Assembly: GCA_963513935.1 (NCBI GenBank) | Contig: OY740768.1 | Span: 43,456,368-43,520,367 of the forward strand | Reading direction: 5' to 3' | DNA length: 64,000 nucleotides | Origin: Aphrophora alni | Lineage: Eukaryota > Arthropoda > Insecta > Hemiptera > Aphrophoridae | In this document: positions 22,315 to 35,006 of the stretch, piece after piece | Layout: each line of letters begins with the position of its first letter | Numbering within the stretch: the stretch's first letter is position 1 | Made by a program: the position numbers and the translations under genes | The notes under the pieces: model-generated | Seen by the model: only the letters and a program-made list of their open reading frames with translations | Databases searched by the model: none | Told to the model about the DNA's origin: nothing

Positions 22315-22719
22315 CCCCACCTTTAAATAAAATGTTTTGAGAATAATTTATCTTTTAAGACAAGACATATATTATGATGGAATATATATTATGGAATTCA
22401 AATTAGAAAACAGCATTTTACAAATGTAAGAAATAACGCGAAACTTATTTATCAACCATGCCATCAATTAATCGTCTGTTGTTTTAGTTCACATTATAAT
22501 AATAGTTCACTATTACAGTAGCATATATTAATTTAAATCAAAAGGAATTATTGTGTTAGAAAATAAAATAAAATAAAATGTTATAAACTTAAAACTTCTC
22601 GCTCTTCTCAAAAATCCACGTTGACGTTTTTATTCTCCATCTCAACATCTTCCCCCACAGGCTTGTTTAAATATTGGCAACCATCGTTACTGCCGATTTT
22701 GATAAAACCAGAATTTTGT

Positions 22720-22890
22720 GTAACCCTAATTTTGGGTTAACGAAGAAATGAAGAAGAAGTAAAGTCTAGCCACATAAACAAAATATGCTCAAGTATTAAA
22801 TTTGATCAAAATTCGTCCATTCGTTTAGGTTGTAGAGAACTAAACGTACGTCAAACAAACATCATTTAAAAAATCACTTTTTGGGGGCCA
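22720..22890 (+). repeat. Dispersed repeat family A fragment (3' part)
   Basis: It contains AAATTTGATCAAAATTCGTC, CATTCGTTTAGGTTGTAGAG and a diverged CAAACAAAC end. This is the closing part of family A. It may be the continuation of the fragment at 22120-22290, separated by about 430 bp of other DNA. Confidence 0.5.
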
Positions 22891-23124
22891 ATTATCTCAT
22901 AAAGGTTTTTATATTCGTAAAAACTCGACTTCGATTTATTCCACTAATCACTTTACTTCGTCTAAACTACGTTATAATATGTGAAATAGTAAAAGTAAAA
23001 TTTGCAAATAGAATTTCTGTTCTTCACAAAAAATCTTTATAAACATAACACCACATGATGTAGTGCTACTTTAATATGCATTTTTCTATGTATCCTGTTT
23101 AATTTTCATCTTTGTATGTAACAG

Positions 23125-23295
23125 CTGGAAGAGATGAAGAGTAAAGACCGCCACATCTCTGAACTTGAGCGCGAACTACATCTCCTGGCTACACGTCTGA
23201 ACGTCCAGAGGCAACTCCAAACGTCTTTCAGGGATGCCAGTAGATCCAGACTCAACTCGGATTCTTCCTCCAGATTACGCCTGGACGCCGAGAGG
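23125..23295 (+). CDS. Internal exon of an unidentified coiled-coil protein gene
   Basis: A 171-bp block of distinctly higher GC content stands in AT-rich DNA. It begins after TAACAG (acceptor) and ends at AGG/GTGAGC (donor). It is open in phase 0 for exactly 57 codons, starting LEEMKSKDRHISELEREL and ending SSSRLRLDAER. The first 32 residues have heptad-like spacing of Leu, Ile and Met and are strongly charged, as in a coiled coil; the remainder is Ser/Arg-rich. Its length is a multiple of three, so it could be skipped without changing frame. I do not recognise the gene. The flanking exons are not visible, so the introns on both sides are probably long. The plus-strand frame in the 3' flank (23368-23592) is not supported. 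Confidence 0.7.
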
Positions 23296-26200
23296 GTGAG
23301 CGCCTACTAAACTGCTTCATGTGCCATTTTATGTTTCGTTTTTATCTTCATTTTCAATGCATTCTTTGTGAATTCTTTTTATGTTTTAACGGGCCTCATT
23401 TTTCGTAGTAGCTTTCATTTTTATTTAATCACTATTCTAATTCATTTTGATGGTTTTCTATATTTTTGCGTTGAAAGATACTTTCACAGCAGAATTTTTT
23501 TTATGCTTGTGCAGAGAACTCCGCGCATTTTTTTCTTTTTTTCTTCGTATTCATATATTATACACAAGAAAGAAAGTAAAAGACTATCCTGAGTATAATA
23601 TTACGATTTCACACTCTAGACTTTAAATTTCAAAATTTTGAAAGAAGCCTTTTACAAACTATAAAACTATATTTATTTAATATACAATGAAATAAGATGA
23701 GTTCTGATAGAAATATATCTACATAATATATGTATTAAATTCATTCAATTATTTTTAACATTTGTTTAAAAAATAAAACAAACAATAAAAGTAGATAAAT
23801 ATCTGTTATTTAAATTCAGAGCTAAAAATTCTTACGGTACAAAATCAAACTAAAGTATTTGAAGTTACATAATTTGGCCAATTTTAATTAAAATCATTAA
23901 AAGGAACTGGTGAAAATCAATCGTTGTTATGAATTAAACCATAAAACGAAATTTGCATTTAGATCGAACTTATTATTTTTTTTAATCTTTAAAACGAATA
24001 GTTGTGCTAAATAGGTAAAAATATAAATTTTGTCAACTTCTTCCATAACATTTTAATGGCGTACAAACCATTTGACTCTGCTTAGCCTATTATGTTTCAT
24101 AATTTTCACATATTTATTTCATTTCTCATTGTCTGCTTACCATATTTTAAAACTGTACATATCTATTTTTTCCATTTCATAACTACGTTTTAGGGTGGTT
24201 GGTGTTGGTTAGATATAATTGTTAAAATATTTAATAGTTTCATTTGCCATAACTAAATGTACTGCGGCCTATTTCAGAAGAAACTGGTTTACAATGGTAA
24301 CCTAGTCTTTAAATTTAATGTTGTTTTTACTTTCAAATTACAGTATGTCTGTTGTGTTTTGTCACTCATTATCTTACGAACATTACAATTGTGATTAGGG
24401 TGTTCCACCTAATTACTAGAATTTGTACTAAGGGTTGTGGAAGGCTGTAGGGAGGGTGAAAATCGTAATCGTTATCTTCTAAACAGATGGTCCAACTAAT
24501 ATATTTTTTAACTAATAAAGGTTAAATAACATGGTTTTTCGATTTCGATTAAATAGTTCACATGGAACTACCTTAGATCCGAGATGTCCAGTCAAGGTAA
24601 AGCAAATCATTGGTTTTGTACATTTTGAATTTGGGCTTATTGTAAATTAAATATTACATCCCTTTAAATGAAAACGTCCCTTTATTCTTATTTCCTTCTT
24701 TTAAATATTATCTCCCAATAAATAGGTTAACTTGAAAATGGCGTATCAAAAAACCTCATCGAAAAATGTATACATAAAACAATTACTAACGAAAAACTAT
24801 TTCAATTTAAATCAGGTTTAATCTAAGATTGAAAACATTTAAAGGGATATTATCAATAAAACTGCCAACATTTTGGATTTACAAAAGTTTTATAGAACAG
24901 CTGCACTAAAAACTATAGTTTACTAGTTTTATACGGTTGTATAGACAGTCGGAAAATATTGACGAAAAAGTAAAATGGAATGTTGGGAGTTGAGTTGACT
25001 TAAGGATTTTTGTGGACTGTTTTAAATCCTGCTCTAACTTCTTAGAACATTTTCTAACTATCTCTAAATAAATTTAAAAAATAATATTATTGTTAGAGTT
25101 TTTGAAATCTGTTGATGGGTTTCAAAACAACGACGGTTTAGTGGCCCTGGAAATACTATTAAAGTACGTTTCATAAGACGTTGAATGCAGTAAAGTTGTC
25201 GTATTATTATATCACTATTGGTCAAATCACTTTGATGTCACACACAGTAAAAAGAAACTCGTTTCCCCAGCTGTACACTAACGTGGTAGAACGTATTTTT
25301 CTATGCAAACTCTATCCGCTAGTTTTTAAATTTACCACTGGTAATTTTTAATGTTTTGGTTTTTAGCATTGGTTTTACAGCTGCTAAATATTTCGCTCAT
25401 CTTTATGGTATGAATTTGTGGCTCTAATGTTGCCATCTAAAAACGTCATGGACAATGCTCTATAGAAGCCTCCGACTTCTCCCACACTAGCGCATTCTGA
25501 AGGTGAACCCACAAAACTAAAACTTTTCAGCCCATATATTGAGCTTCAAATTATCACTTTTTAAATTTTTAATCTTTATATTCTATCCAAATTTTGACTC
25601 AAATGTAACTAAAAGTTCAGTTCTTCGATGTTTACATCTTTATTACTTTCTAACTGTACTTGGGTGTCAAAAGATAACATTTATAATTTTGGGCGACACC
25701 TCTGTTATTATTATGATGGAATGATTGTCAAACTATACAAAATAACCTTCAAGTGGAAGGTGAAACCTATTTAAACTGCTACCACCATATTTAAATTACA
25801 CTTCTACTTTATTTTTGGCATACTTGTTCAAGAATTCATGTTTTAAACAATCGGACAAAAATTGCTACAGCTAGAGAGTTTACAAATGCACGTTTATAAA
25901 TACAGTCATTTTATAAATGGCGTCAAGTTACTCTTATTTGTTGATGCGCTTTCTTGAAGGAAAGTGGTTCGTTAAAACATAAAAAGATGTTTCACAACAA
26001 GAAAATCGGTTGAGCTTAAAACAAAATCTATAATTACTGTGGCCAGTTATAAGTCAGTGATTAATCGTAAATGAAGTGTGGTGAGTGCAGTGATTTTTTG
26101 TCATCTATTTAGATTTTAAACAATGTTTTTTTGAGTGAATTATGTTTTATAGTGTTTAAATATTTATTTTCAGATTGTGCCAAATATATATGTAGGTAGG

Positions 26201-27401
26201 TTTAACAGAATATTATACATAAGGATTGTAGTTTTTACAACTCTTCGCAGAAGTTATAGAATTTTATTTGTGATTTTAGTAAAACCATTTTAGCTTCACA
26301 TGCATAGACTTTTAATTTTATTATATTTGTGTATAGTCTTAGATATTTAAAAAATATCCAGTAGTTGTTCTATCGTGAAATTTCTTAGTGTAACTAAAAA
26401 TATAGCTCCAAATTTAAATGGTGATTTTCTACTAAAAATGACCTCTACAATCACATAAATTGAAGAGGAGGACTAAAAACTTTCCTAAATTGAATAATTA
26501 TAAAAACTCTTTTTTTTTAATAGAAATAATCCGTGGTAGTGGACTTTTAAAATAGGACTAACTTTAAAATAAATTAGGGGTTTTGCCTTTTTTCATATAA
26601 AAGAATATTAATTCAAATTTAATAAAATGTTACATAGCTAAGTCTGCGAAGAGAAAGTAATACAATCTAATATTTTATCAAATTGCGTTATTTTTGTGAA
26701 TTTTAATAATCTTATAAATAATATATTATTTATATCAATCTATTATAGAATTTGTATGTATTTGTATTTTAATAAACAATTTTGTTATTGAATTTGTTTT
26801 GAGTTTTTACCCTTTGTGTTTAATCATTCAGACTAACGAAGGTAGGCTTTTCTTAAATGATGTCAATAAACTGGGTAGAAACTTTTTTGAATTATTTTTG
26901 CTGACGCTTTAGTAATAAATAAAACACAAAATATACTAAATGTTCTTCATTACTCTTTATTTTTGTAAACTCTATATGAAATAATGAAATGATCTTAAAA
27001 AAAACTTCGGAACTCTCCAAGAAAATTTTTTTTTAGACAATATTGATGTCGCCAGGGCTGTTGATTTTCTTTTGTAAAACTTGTGCGTAGTGATGTTATC
27101 GGTAAGTATCATAGTGAACCTATCAAATAGTTATCTATTGTCTTAAGAAAGTTTTTTTTAATGATTTTGTTTTTGTTCCTTTTTGTCTAAACAGTGCTTC
27201 TTCTATAGAACACCGGGAACCTGGCTTCAAGGTACCCATTATCTTGCCAAATTATTAAAATATTATTTATTGTTGTAGGTTGAATAATAAACAAAACTCG
27301 CAAAAATTTTAAAACTTCCATTAGACGGTAAACTTTTAAAGTGATGACGTTATGTAATTACAACTCTAGTGTTCATAACTGCATACTACCAAATGAAGGA
27401 A
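23296..27401. other. Probable intron, nothing recognised
   Basis: AT-rich DNA downstream of the exon at 23125-23295. I found no further exon with matching splice signals, no RNA gene and no clear repeat copy. Short frames such as 25539-25724 lack protein-like composition. Confidence 0.45.
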
Positions 27402-27609
27402 AACATAATTTTCCGTAATATACACATTATTTGTAACAAATCGGCGTTTCAGTGAGAAAGTAACCATCTTCAGTTGTTACATATAAACACACCGTCTTGG
27501 TATTGAACTGCAAAGAAGGTTTCTGTACAACTAACAACTGAAGATTGCGACTTCGTCGATGAAGCGTCGTCTTATTACAAATAAATTGTTTATTGTGGAA
27601 AATGATGTT
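27402..27609. repeat. Foldback element F2 with about 80-bp inverted arms
   Basis: The left arm 27402-27481 and right arm 27530-27609 are inverted repeats: AACATAATTTTCC at the left end mirrors GGAAAATGATGTT at the right, and ATTATTTGTAACA mirrors ATTACAAATAAAT. The left arm carries, on the minus strand, CTGAAGATGG, about 13 bases and CTGAAACGCCG (27473 down to 27444). The right arm carries a decayed plus-strand version, CTGAAGATTG to GATGAAGCGTCG (27538-27569). Box type and outward orientation match F1. Confidence 0.65.
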
Positions 27610-27814
27610 ATCTTTTACTTAATGATTAAAATTTCCACAAGTATTCATCATTTGAAATGAATAAGTGCGATTAATTTAGTTTTTAAGAGGAATTTACAGT
27701 AGGAAAAAAAAACACTTCTGTATTAAATACAATTTTATGGTTTGCTTATGTTAGAATAAATGTATTTTTTAAAAACGTGTATATGTTTTGCCGAACCGCA
27801 ATAATAAGAAACAA

Positions 27815-27952
27815 AACTATGATTATAATAAAGCTAGTATGCTAATTATAATACCCTTTAAGATTATAATTAATCTAATATGTTTATCATGATATCCTTT
27901 AAGATTTTAATAAATCTATTATGTTTGTGATAAAACCTTGTTAAGATTATAA
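27815..27952. repeat. Degenerate tandem repeat, about 41-bp unit, three copies
   Basis: Three neighbouring units share the pattern AGATTATAATTAATCTAATA, TGTTTATCATGATA and CCTTT. They are spaced about 41-42 bp and diverge progressively. Confidence 0.6.
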
Positions 27953-27959
27953 TAGTTAT

Positions 27960-28265
27960 TGGAATCGGAGTTTTGCATTCGTCTTATGACAAGTAATTCC
28001 AAATTTTTAGTAATCCGAAATAGAATAATAAAAAAAATCCAAGATATGCCCCAAATGTTCCCATATATCAGATTTAATTAAATTCTGTCTACTCGTTTGG
28101 GATGTGCAGAATGGCGTCCATTACACAGACGACAGAAGACCAGACAGGGATCATTCCCAAAACCACGTTTTTAGGACGCAAGGAATCTCAAAACAGATAT
28201 ATCCGCGAAAAAAATTACACTGAACCCATCATACTACGTATATCCGACAGTAAAAATGCTATATA
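27960..28265 (+). repeat. Dispersed repeat family A copy
   Basis: It shows the 3' half of the family: GTCTTATGACAAGTAATTCC, CCAAGATATGCCC, CAGATTTAATTAAATTCTGT, CTACTCGTTTGGGATGTGCA, then a run of ACAGACGACAG. The tail AAACCACGTTTTT and TATCCGCGAAAAAA also resembles the tail of other copies. Confidence 0.6.
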
Positions 28266-29639
28266 AATCTACATATATATATATATATATAAAACTTGGG
28301 CTCAACTCGCTCTTCACCCCCCTCCGTACCACCACTTTATATCCATGGTTGTGCTTAAAAAAATTATACCGAAATAGTTTAAGTCCAAATTAGACTCAAT
28401 TATACTCTTGCGATGTTTTCGAAACGCACCACCTGCACGTTAAAAATAGAAAGACAAGAGGGTGGCGGAGAGAGAGCTATGAAAGGGTAGAAGTGAAGTT
28501 ACGATTTTATATGTAAGATCTTGAACAAAAGTTATTTATCCGTGTGTATGAAAAACCAGGGCAATGATTGTGTTTTGTAGTTGATTAATAAGTTTTATTG
28601 TTAAGTGTCAGGACAAGTTTGCGACAACTTTCAGGGGTATGATGATCAAATAATTTCACCAGTCTTTCACTTCCACAATCGTTAATTAATTCTATGTACA
28701 ATCAGTTTGAATTGAAATTGGACAATATCGGATGTAATAGGTTGTGAAAAAAGAAGAAGTTGGTAAACAAAGACCGCATGTCAACCCGTGTGTACGGAAT
28801 CAACTAAATTAAAAGTTAGATACGGCTGGCGGAGGATAACCGTGTAAGATTATTATATTTTGTATATTTATATAATTTATAGAAGATGTTGTACAGGATG
28901 ATTAAACGGAAGTTGAGGTAGGGATGTTGCTGACATCTTTGGTTAAATATCAAGACGGGTGTCGATAATATGCGGTCATTCTTAGTTTAGTCTTGCAATG
29001 GTTAGGTTATTGAAGACACATTATGTAGAGTAATCAAAATCAGTTGGCTACTGCATGTCATCAAGTCGTATTCTCAGTCCAATGATAACTCCATACCCTG
29101 ATGCTGCTTATGAAGTCCTGATTGATAATTTGTGATGAATATGGTTGTTTGGGAATAATTTGAGGCTTAGGGTTAAAATGAGAATGGGTAGCTTTTTTTT
29201 AGATAATTGAGGAATTAAGAGAATAAAAATAAAAATAAATGAAATTTTACATTGAAAATTAAATCTATTACGTTTCCCTTAAATGGATTAGATTATAATT
29301 AATTGGTTAACCTGTTAGCAAACTGTGTAGGAATGAAACGTGTTTTATAAAAGGGGGGAGGGAGGGAGGTTCGAAATGTCTAGACACGCTGTCATTAGTT
29401 CCGGGAAAAAAATGTAATAAAATCACACAAAAAACACGAAGTATTCAATTTAGCGCCGAAGCTGAAAGCTACAACACAACTCTTGTTCAGAATAACACAA
29501 AAAACATAGAATAAAAAATACATACAATCATACATTGATAAATGACCAAAAGGATGTGTTGCGAAAGATATCACTAACGTATAATATAGTACTAGCGGCT
29601 GTTGTTTTTATGGGACATGTCTCGGATATTTACAACTTT
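28266..29639. other. Noncoding, short AT tract
   Basis: It contains an AT tract at 28272-28290 and a G-rich purine patch near 29353-29372. No coding signal is seen. Confidence 0.4.
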
Positions 29640-29865
29640 CGACGAGTCGACTTTCTAAACCTTTTCTTATGTAGTCTTGGGTTAGATCCCTCTCTTTCAT
29701 CTTTTCTATCAAGTCTCTTTTGACCAACTCTTGTTCTCTTTCGACCCTGACGGTATTGAGTATTCGAGGGCTAGAGGTCTTGATTGTATATTTTTTCATC
29801 CTTTTTTTTATAAGACGATGATGACTGAAACGTTTTTCGCATTTAAACAACAAATTCAAACAAGA
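29640..29865 (+). repeat. Dispersed repeat family C, copy 3
   Basis: Conserved blocks: ATGTAGTCTTGGGTTAGATC, CCTCTCTTTCATCTTTTCTA, TTTTGACCAACTCTTGTTCT, TTGAGTATTCGAGGGCTAGA, GGTCTTGATTG and the GACGATGATGACTGAAACG end. It is one of the best-preserved copies. Overlapping frames on both strands are by-products. Confidence 0.65.
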
Positions 29866-32800
29866 ATAGTAAAGATAATTACCATCAGCTTAATAATACT
29901 AGTATATAGTTAGATACTAATGTAACAAGTTGACAGTTTTAAACTTTCTTTTTTGAAACAAAATTTTCTGTATTTATAAAACAATGTTATAACAGGTTTT
30001 ATTATAAGCTTATAACATTAGTAGTTTTATGAAACAGGTCCTAGATGTACCTACAAGAATAGTCTGGCCTAAAGTTAGAAAAACATACAGTTACCACCAA
30101 GGTTGCTTATTTTCACTTATTAATTTCTCCAGTACCAGGTGATATGTTCCAAGTATGATTGAATAACAAAAGGTTAGTCATTGAACTTCCTCATTGAATA
30201 CATTAACGCCTGTCTTCTTATCTAATGCAAAACTCTTTACTTTGACGGTAGGTACTGCTGCAGTAGGTCTTGCATCGTTACTTTCTAATCCTTGTCTCAT
30301 AAAGAAATAATTTACTGAGCTTCTTCATCCCAACTACCAAGCTTAGTTGTGATTTAATGTGAGTCTTTAAACGCCAGCCATTACAAAGAAAAGATTTACT
30401 CTTAGGTCGGTCCATCGTCGTAAGAGTATCCGTCAGTTTTAGCCCACTTTTCTTTTCCTGACTCTTAACCCTTTCTGTTACCATCGAAATTTTACACTTT
30501 CTTAAATTTCGTGTTTTTAACATTCATTATGACGATACATTTTTCTTATTATTTTTAGAACATCTAATTAATATTAAACAACTAAATTCATAATTATGGA
30601 TTTATATTCAAAGATTTCAAACCTGTAACAAGAGACAAATAATACAGAGATTCTAAGCATATCTAACGATCCATCCTCTACAGATTAAACCACATACAAT
30701 AAACAATATTAAATGATTGTCTACGGAAAACGTTCTTAGAAACTAGTAGTTCTGTACAGAGTAGATTGAACTCCTTGGAAGTTCTAATACTTTCAATAAA
30801 TTGTTTTTTTTTTAGATTCAATGTGGTTACTACCTCAAAGGACACATCAATAATAATCATAGAACAAGAAGTAACAATAGACCTAAATAATACTACAGGT
30901 ACTGTAAACAGGGACACGACTCGCAGGGAGAAATAATAAAAGTGTAATCTTTATGGGAGGTGTGTTTCTTGCACTGTGATTTTAATTTATCATTAATTAA
31001 TTGATCAGTAAATCTTACGTTGTACCGATCGGTGTTTTAAAGCGTTGGAATATTGTGACTGATTTAACGGAAAAACGTTATTTTACCCCCACTACGGGTT
31101 GTTCTTGTTCGCTGGTGGCACAATATGCGTAAAGGATCCGAATATTGTTTGTATTTTATTTTCAATTCACCTTGATGTATGCAAGTTAAATCAAGTAGTA
31201 GAGGAAATCTAAACAGTGTAACTGTTATGTAAATAATTATTTATATTATACTGAAAAAATTTAACTTCATTAAGGACAACATAAAAAATGTAACGTCGGT
31301 GTAATTTTTGTATTTTTTGGACACGTAAAACGTCCAGTAAAAAAAAAAAAAAACAATTAAAATTACTTTTTCATTTGAATATTTTTGTACAATTGCTCGT
31401 TACACCTAGTTTACACATTATTTTCAATACTTTGGAGACCTGTTGTCTTTATAGTTTGAACACCTACGTCCTTGACTGAGGATTGTGGATTAACCATTTT
31501 GAGTTTCCAGAATAGATACTTGTCTATACACCGATCGGGCTACGTGTAAAAACCCTTATTCTTATATTTTATAACGACAGGATCACGCCATTGGCCTTAA
31601 CTGCGTAATAAATACACAAGCATATTTAAAATTCCAAATGGTTTAGTTCCAGTAAAAACAGAACCTCTTATCGCTCAGTCTGAAAGTATTATGTTATATT
31701 AATATAAAAAACAATTCAAAAATATTTTACAAGACTCATGATCAAAGCTCATTTGATGGTCTGAATCCTCATTTCAGTTGAAATAGAAATACTGTATATC
31801 ATTTATTTATAAATAAGAACTACCTTAAAATCTTTTAACAGTTGTATTATTAAGTAAAAGGATATGCTTCCAGATCTTATATTGTAAAGGAACCTTGCAC
31901 GATTAGACGAATAAAAATTGGAATTTCCAATATATTTTTTTTCTAAAAGGAATTCTAACCATTAACGTCTCTTACGTAGTTATTAGAATACGATAAGGAG
32001 GCCTACTTATATTTATTATGCAAATTTCTTGACTAGTGGAAATTCCTTGCATCAGTGACACATTGTTAACGAAGTCAGTATTACCATAATGCCACGATGT
32101 GCCGTTTCCCATGGAAATAAAAGAACAATCCACAGTTTGGCCTCTACTATGTCGCAACATGCAAGTTTTACAGTTAAAGACGGTTAATAAGCTATGTCAA
32201 AACGTTTCAATATGGACGTAGTTATAAATAATTTTGTTGAGTAAAGTTTTGCAATAATCCTATATACAACGTACGATATAAAGTCTAAATATGCAGATTA
32301 TAATTCTGCGTGAAATGGTATTAGACCAAACTTTCTACGGTTAAAAAAAAGATGTTGCAAATTGTAAAGGTGATCACCGAAAGTTAAAAACTAAATTTTT
32401 AAATCGAGCTACCAAATAAATTTTAGTAAGTGGTAAAACTTTGAAGTTTTACTTACACATTACACCAGCCAATCGGTTAAGTTTTCAATTTGTGCTCTTT
32501 GTAATTGCCCGAGCAACTAAAATTTTATTGACATTATTTTCGGTATGAATTGCATTTTTTTTTTGATGGAAAAATTGTAATTTTGAACGTTTGTATTTTT
32601 CAAAGTTTGTAGGCTATATTTTTTTGTAAATTTAAAAACATAATTTGAGACATATCTATATTTTAAAAAACCTGAAGCTTTACTGATGTCCGGCTGTATA
32701 ATCTAAACATTTGAATATATTTTGTGTGTCTCTCTCACTAAACTCTTCCTTTTGTGGTTCAGATGTGAACTATCTAGCTGAAGTTTGAATTATTCTTTTT

Positions 32801-33009
32801 GATCACTGTAAAAAATATAAATAAATAATAATAAACGGTGCAAATACTTTTTCACTTCCATGTCCCCAAATCAAAATAACAACCAATCCCAAACTACTCT
32901 TCATAAAAAAAGATAATCAAAAAATAAAAATGAGCTGTGGACATGGTATTGAAAAAACCATATACAGTATATAGGTTATTTAATTAGGGCGTATATAAAA
33001 CGTATTTGA
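29866..33009. other. Noncoding, nothing recognised
   Basis: AT-rich DNA. The frames at 30278-30523, 30678-30917 and 31972-32160 (minus) have no recognisable motifs and no splice support. Confidence 0.4.
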
Positions 33010-33205
33010 TAAAATTGAACTTTTAATGATGGCGGACAAGGTTTACTTTTTAATATTGCAAACTATTCCTGAACCATTATATATTTTTAATTTATACTGA
33101 TTTGGGCCATTAATATTCTCATTTCACTAAAATTAGAACGAAATTGAAAGAGCCGAACTTGAGAAATTATTTCACAAATCGACATTTAAGGACCAATGGG
33201 AATCA
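33010..33205 (+). repeat. Dispersed repeat family A fragment (5' half)
   Basis: It contains GAACTTTTAATGATGGCGGA, CTATTCCTGAACCATTATAT, CTGATTTGGGCCATTAATAT, TCTCATTTCACTAAAATTAG and GAGCCGAACTTGAGAAATTA, in family A order. Confidence 0.65.
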
Positions 33206-34048
33206 GCACATTTTGAAAAATAAAAAATAATAACTGATCGTTATATCAGCTGATGCAGGATTTGAAAATTGTAATTGTTGCACAACCTCAAAATAAAATT
33301 AACCACGGTAAAATTGTTAAAAATAAAATCATGGTACACTTTTTAAAACTTTAACTGTACGAAAAGATTTGTGTACTAAGGGTGTTAAGTATTTTTGTCG
33401 CTCTCGAGAAATTGTTGTGTTCGGCTAGGTATCAAAAGTCGACTTTGTCTCTCGTGCGACAAAGTAAACTTTGCAACCTGTATACATAAATAACTATGTC
33501 CTTTAGAAAGCTAAATGTCGCTTAAGAGAACAAAATATTTTATTTTGCGCTCAAAATAGCAAAGTAAAACTATTTTATTAACAAGGAATAAGTCAGAAAA
33601 CTATCAACTGTCCCTAGTTACTATGCCAACACTGCCAAACATTTAATTTCAATATTTACCAACAACTAGCCTCAAAAAAACGTATTATGAACGACTATCG
33701 TTATAAACATGGAATTACTTTCTTCCTGCTCTCATAATTTAAGAACTGTAAAAACTCATATTTAATATAAATGTTGTAAATAACAAATAAAAGTACATAT
33801 GTTTAATGTGATTGTCTCAAAATATAGATAAGCAGGGTGTTAATAAACATGTATAATATTTAATATATCTTATTTTAAACTTAATTATGTGTAATTCGAG
33901 CAATAAAAGGCCACTTTCCGATCTTAATACACAAATAACTATTTATTTGCTATTTTTCACACTGGTTTGAATAACTAAATTTATATTTTACCAAATTTCA
34001 ACTAAATTTTGAAAATCTAGGGCTATATCTTTTATAACATCTCCATGG

Positions 34049-34050
<2 letters not shown>
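33206..34050. other. Noncoding, nothing recognised
   Basis: AT-rich DNA. The words near 33980-34020 (ACCAAATTTCAACTAAATTT) may be a diverged family A piece. Confidence 0.35.

Positions 34051-34095
<45 letters not shown>
34051..34095. repeat. Poly-T tract, 45 bp
   Basis: Forty-five uninterrupted T residues directly before a family A fragment. It could be the A tail of a minus-strand retro-insertion, but no element is recognisable on its plus-strand right side. Confidence 0.9.
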
Positions 34096-34380
34096 CCGTT
34101 TTTACTAGTAATTACGAACAGGCATTTTTTGAGAGATGATTTTAGTAAAATTTCATGAAAATCGTTAGAGTTGAATTTGATAATATCAGAAAATTTGCGT
34201 TTTATTTTTATGAATGGTGAAATTTTAAGTTATCGAAAATATGAAGAAAACAATTCCGAGATATGGCTAAAATATGCCCACATACCAAATTTGAATAAAA
34301 TCGGTCCATTTATTTGTACTATAGTGTATTTGCAATGGCGAGAGACACCAGATATACAAAAAAATTGTTAAAAACATAAC
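34096..34380 (+). repeat. Dispersed repeat family A copy (3' half)
   Basis: It shows TAATTACGAACAGGCATTTT, AATTCCGAGATATGGCTAAA, ATATGCCCACATACCAAATT, TGAATAAAATCGGTCCATTT and the closing ATTTGTACTATAG segment. The 66-codon frame inside it is a by-product of the repeat. Confidence 0.6.
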
Positions 34381-34849
34381 CTCAAAAAATATAAATAATA
34401 CATAGCTCTTGTAGTAGGAATTTCAGTCTAATTTAATAAAGCAACATTGAATTGTTATAACTTATTCCGTGCAAAACCAGATGACTCAACAAACCCAGTT
34501 GGTTTACCAAGTTGTGAAATTTGTTGAATATCAATGGAAAAATCATCGCAACAAAATTAAAATGAGGCTGTTTGAAACGGTTTATAAGTAGATCCTTTTA
34601 TATTTAGATCTTAATAGGTCATTTCGTGCAGGTAATGCTATTATCGGGGTCGGTAAATGTAGTCATATACAAAACATGAAAAGGAAATTCTTGATCAATC
34701 CTTTCAACGAATATGGAGAGTATTTTATTTTGTTAACTCGCTTCTTAGACCTATTTATCCGTGTATATGAGAAAGTTAGTGCATTGTTATGACAGAGGAC
34801 CCGTATGCAAAATGAAGCCAACAGGTTCATTGATATCCCCACTTCTACT
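34381..34849. other. Noncoding, nothing recognised
   Basis: AT-rich DNA. A minus-strand frame reaching 34908 overlaps the possible promoter region but has no recognisable domain. Confidence 0.35.
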
Positions 34850-34973
34850 TGGTAGCGTGTAGCGGTAGTCCTGTGTAGCGGTGAAACGATCCCAGCATCA
34901 GTCGACAAGACGTAGTCGAGGACTAAGTTTAGTGTGTTCAGTTCGAATCTGGATTTACGACTATTTGTTTACA
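34850..34973 (+). promoter_or_regulatory. Possible promoter and 5' UTR of the exon at 34974
   Basis: This is a GC-richer stretch in AT-rich DNA. Two arthropod-type initiator words are present: TCAGTC around 34900 and TCAGTT around 34940. A direct repeat GTGTAGCGGT lies upstream (near 34855 and 34873). No TATA box sits at the usual distance, and neither candidate has a consensus downstream element at +28, where GTTTA is found. This rests on composition and its place before a candidate first exon, and is not proof. Confidence 0.3.
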
Positions 34974-35006
34974 ATGGCTTTAACTTTGTATAAACCGAAC
35001 ATTAAG
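34974..35006 (+). CDS. Possible first coding exon, MALTLYKPNIK
   Basis: ATG stands in a favourable context (ACAATGG) and is followed by 11 codons that end exactly at a consensus donor, AAG/GTAAGT (35007). Reading on through the donor gives a low-quality tail, so splicing is the better reading. The GC-richer leader upstream and the initiator words fit a transcription start. The peptide alone identifies no family. It could be an alternative first exon of the gene with the exon at 23.1 kb, or a separate plus-strand gene. A chance match of ATG plus donor cannot be excluded. Confidence 0.35.

Noticed and set aside
34933..34953. tRNA B-box-like word CAGTTCGAATCTG
   Set aside because: No A box at the right distance and no cloverleaf can be drawn. 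Similar words near 7140 and 43207 fail for the same reason.
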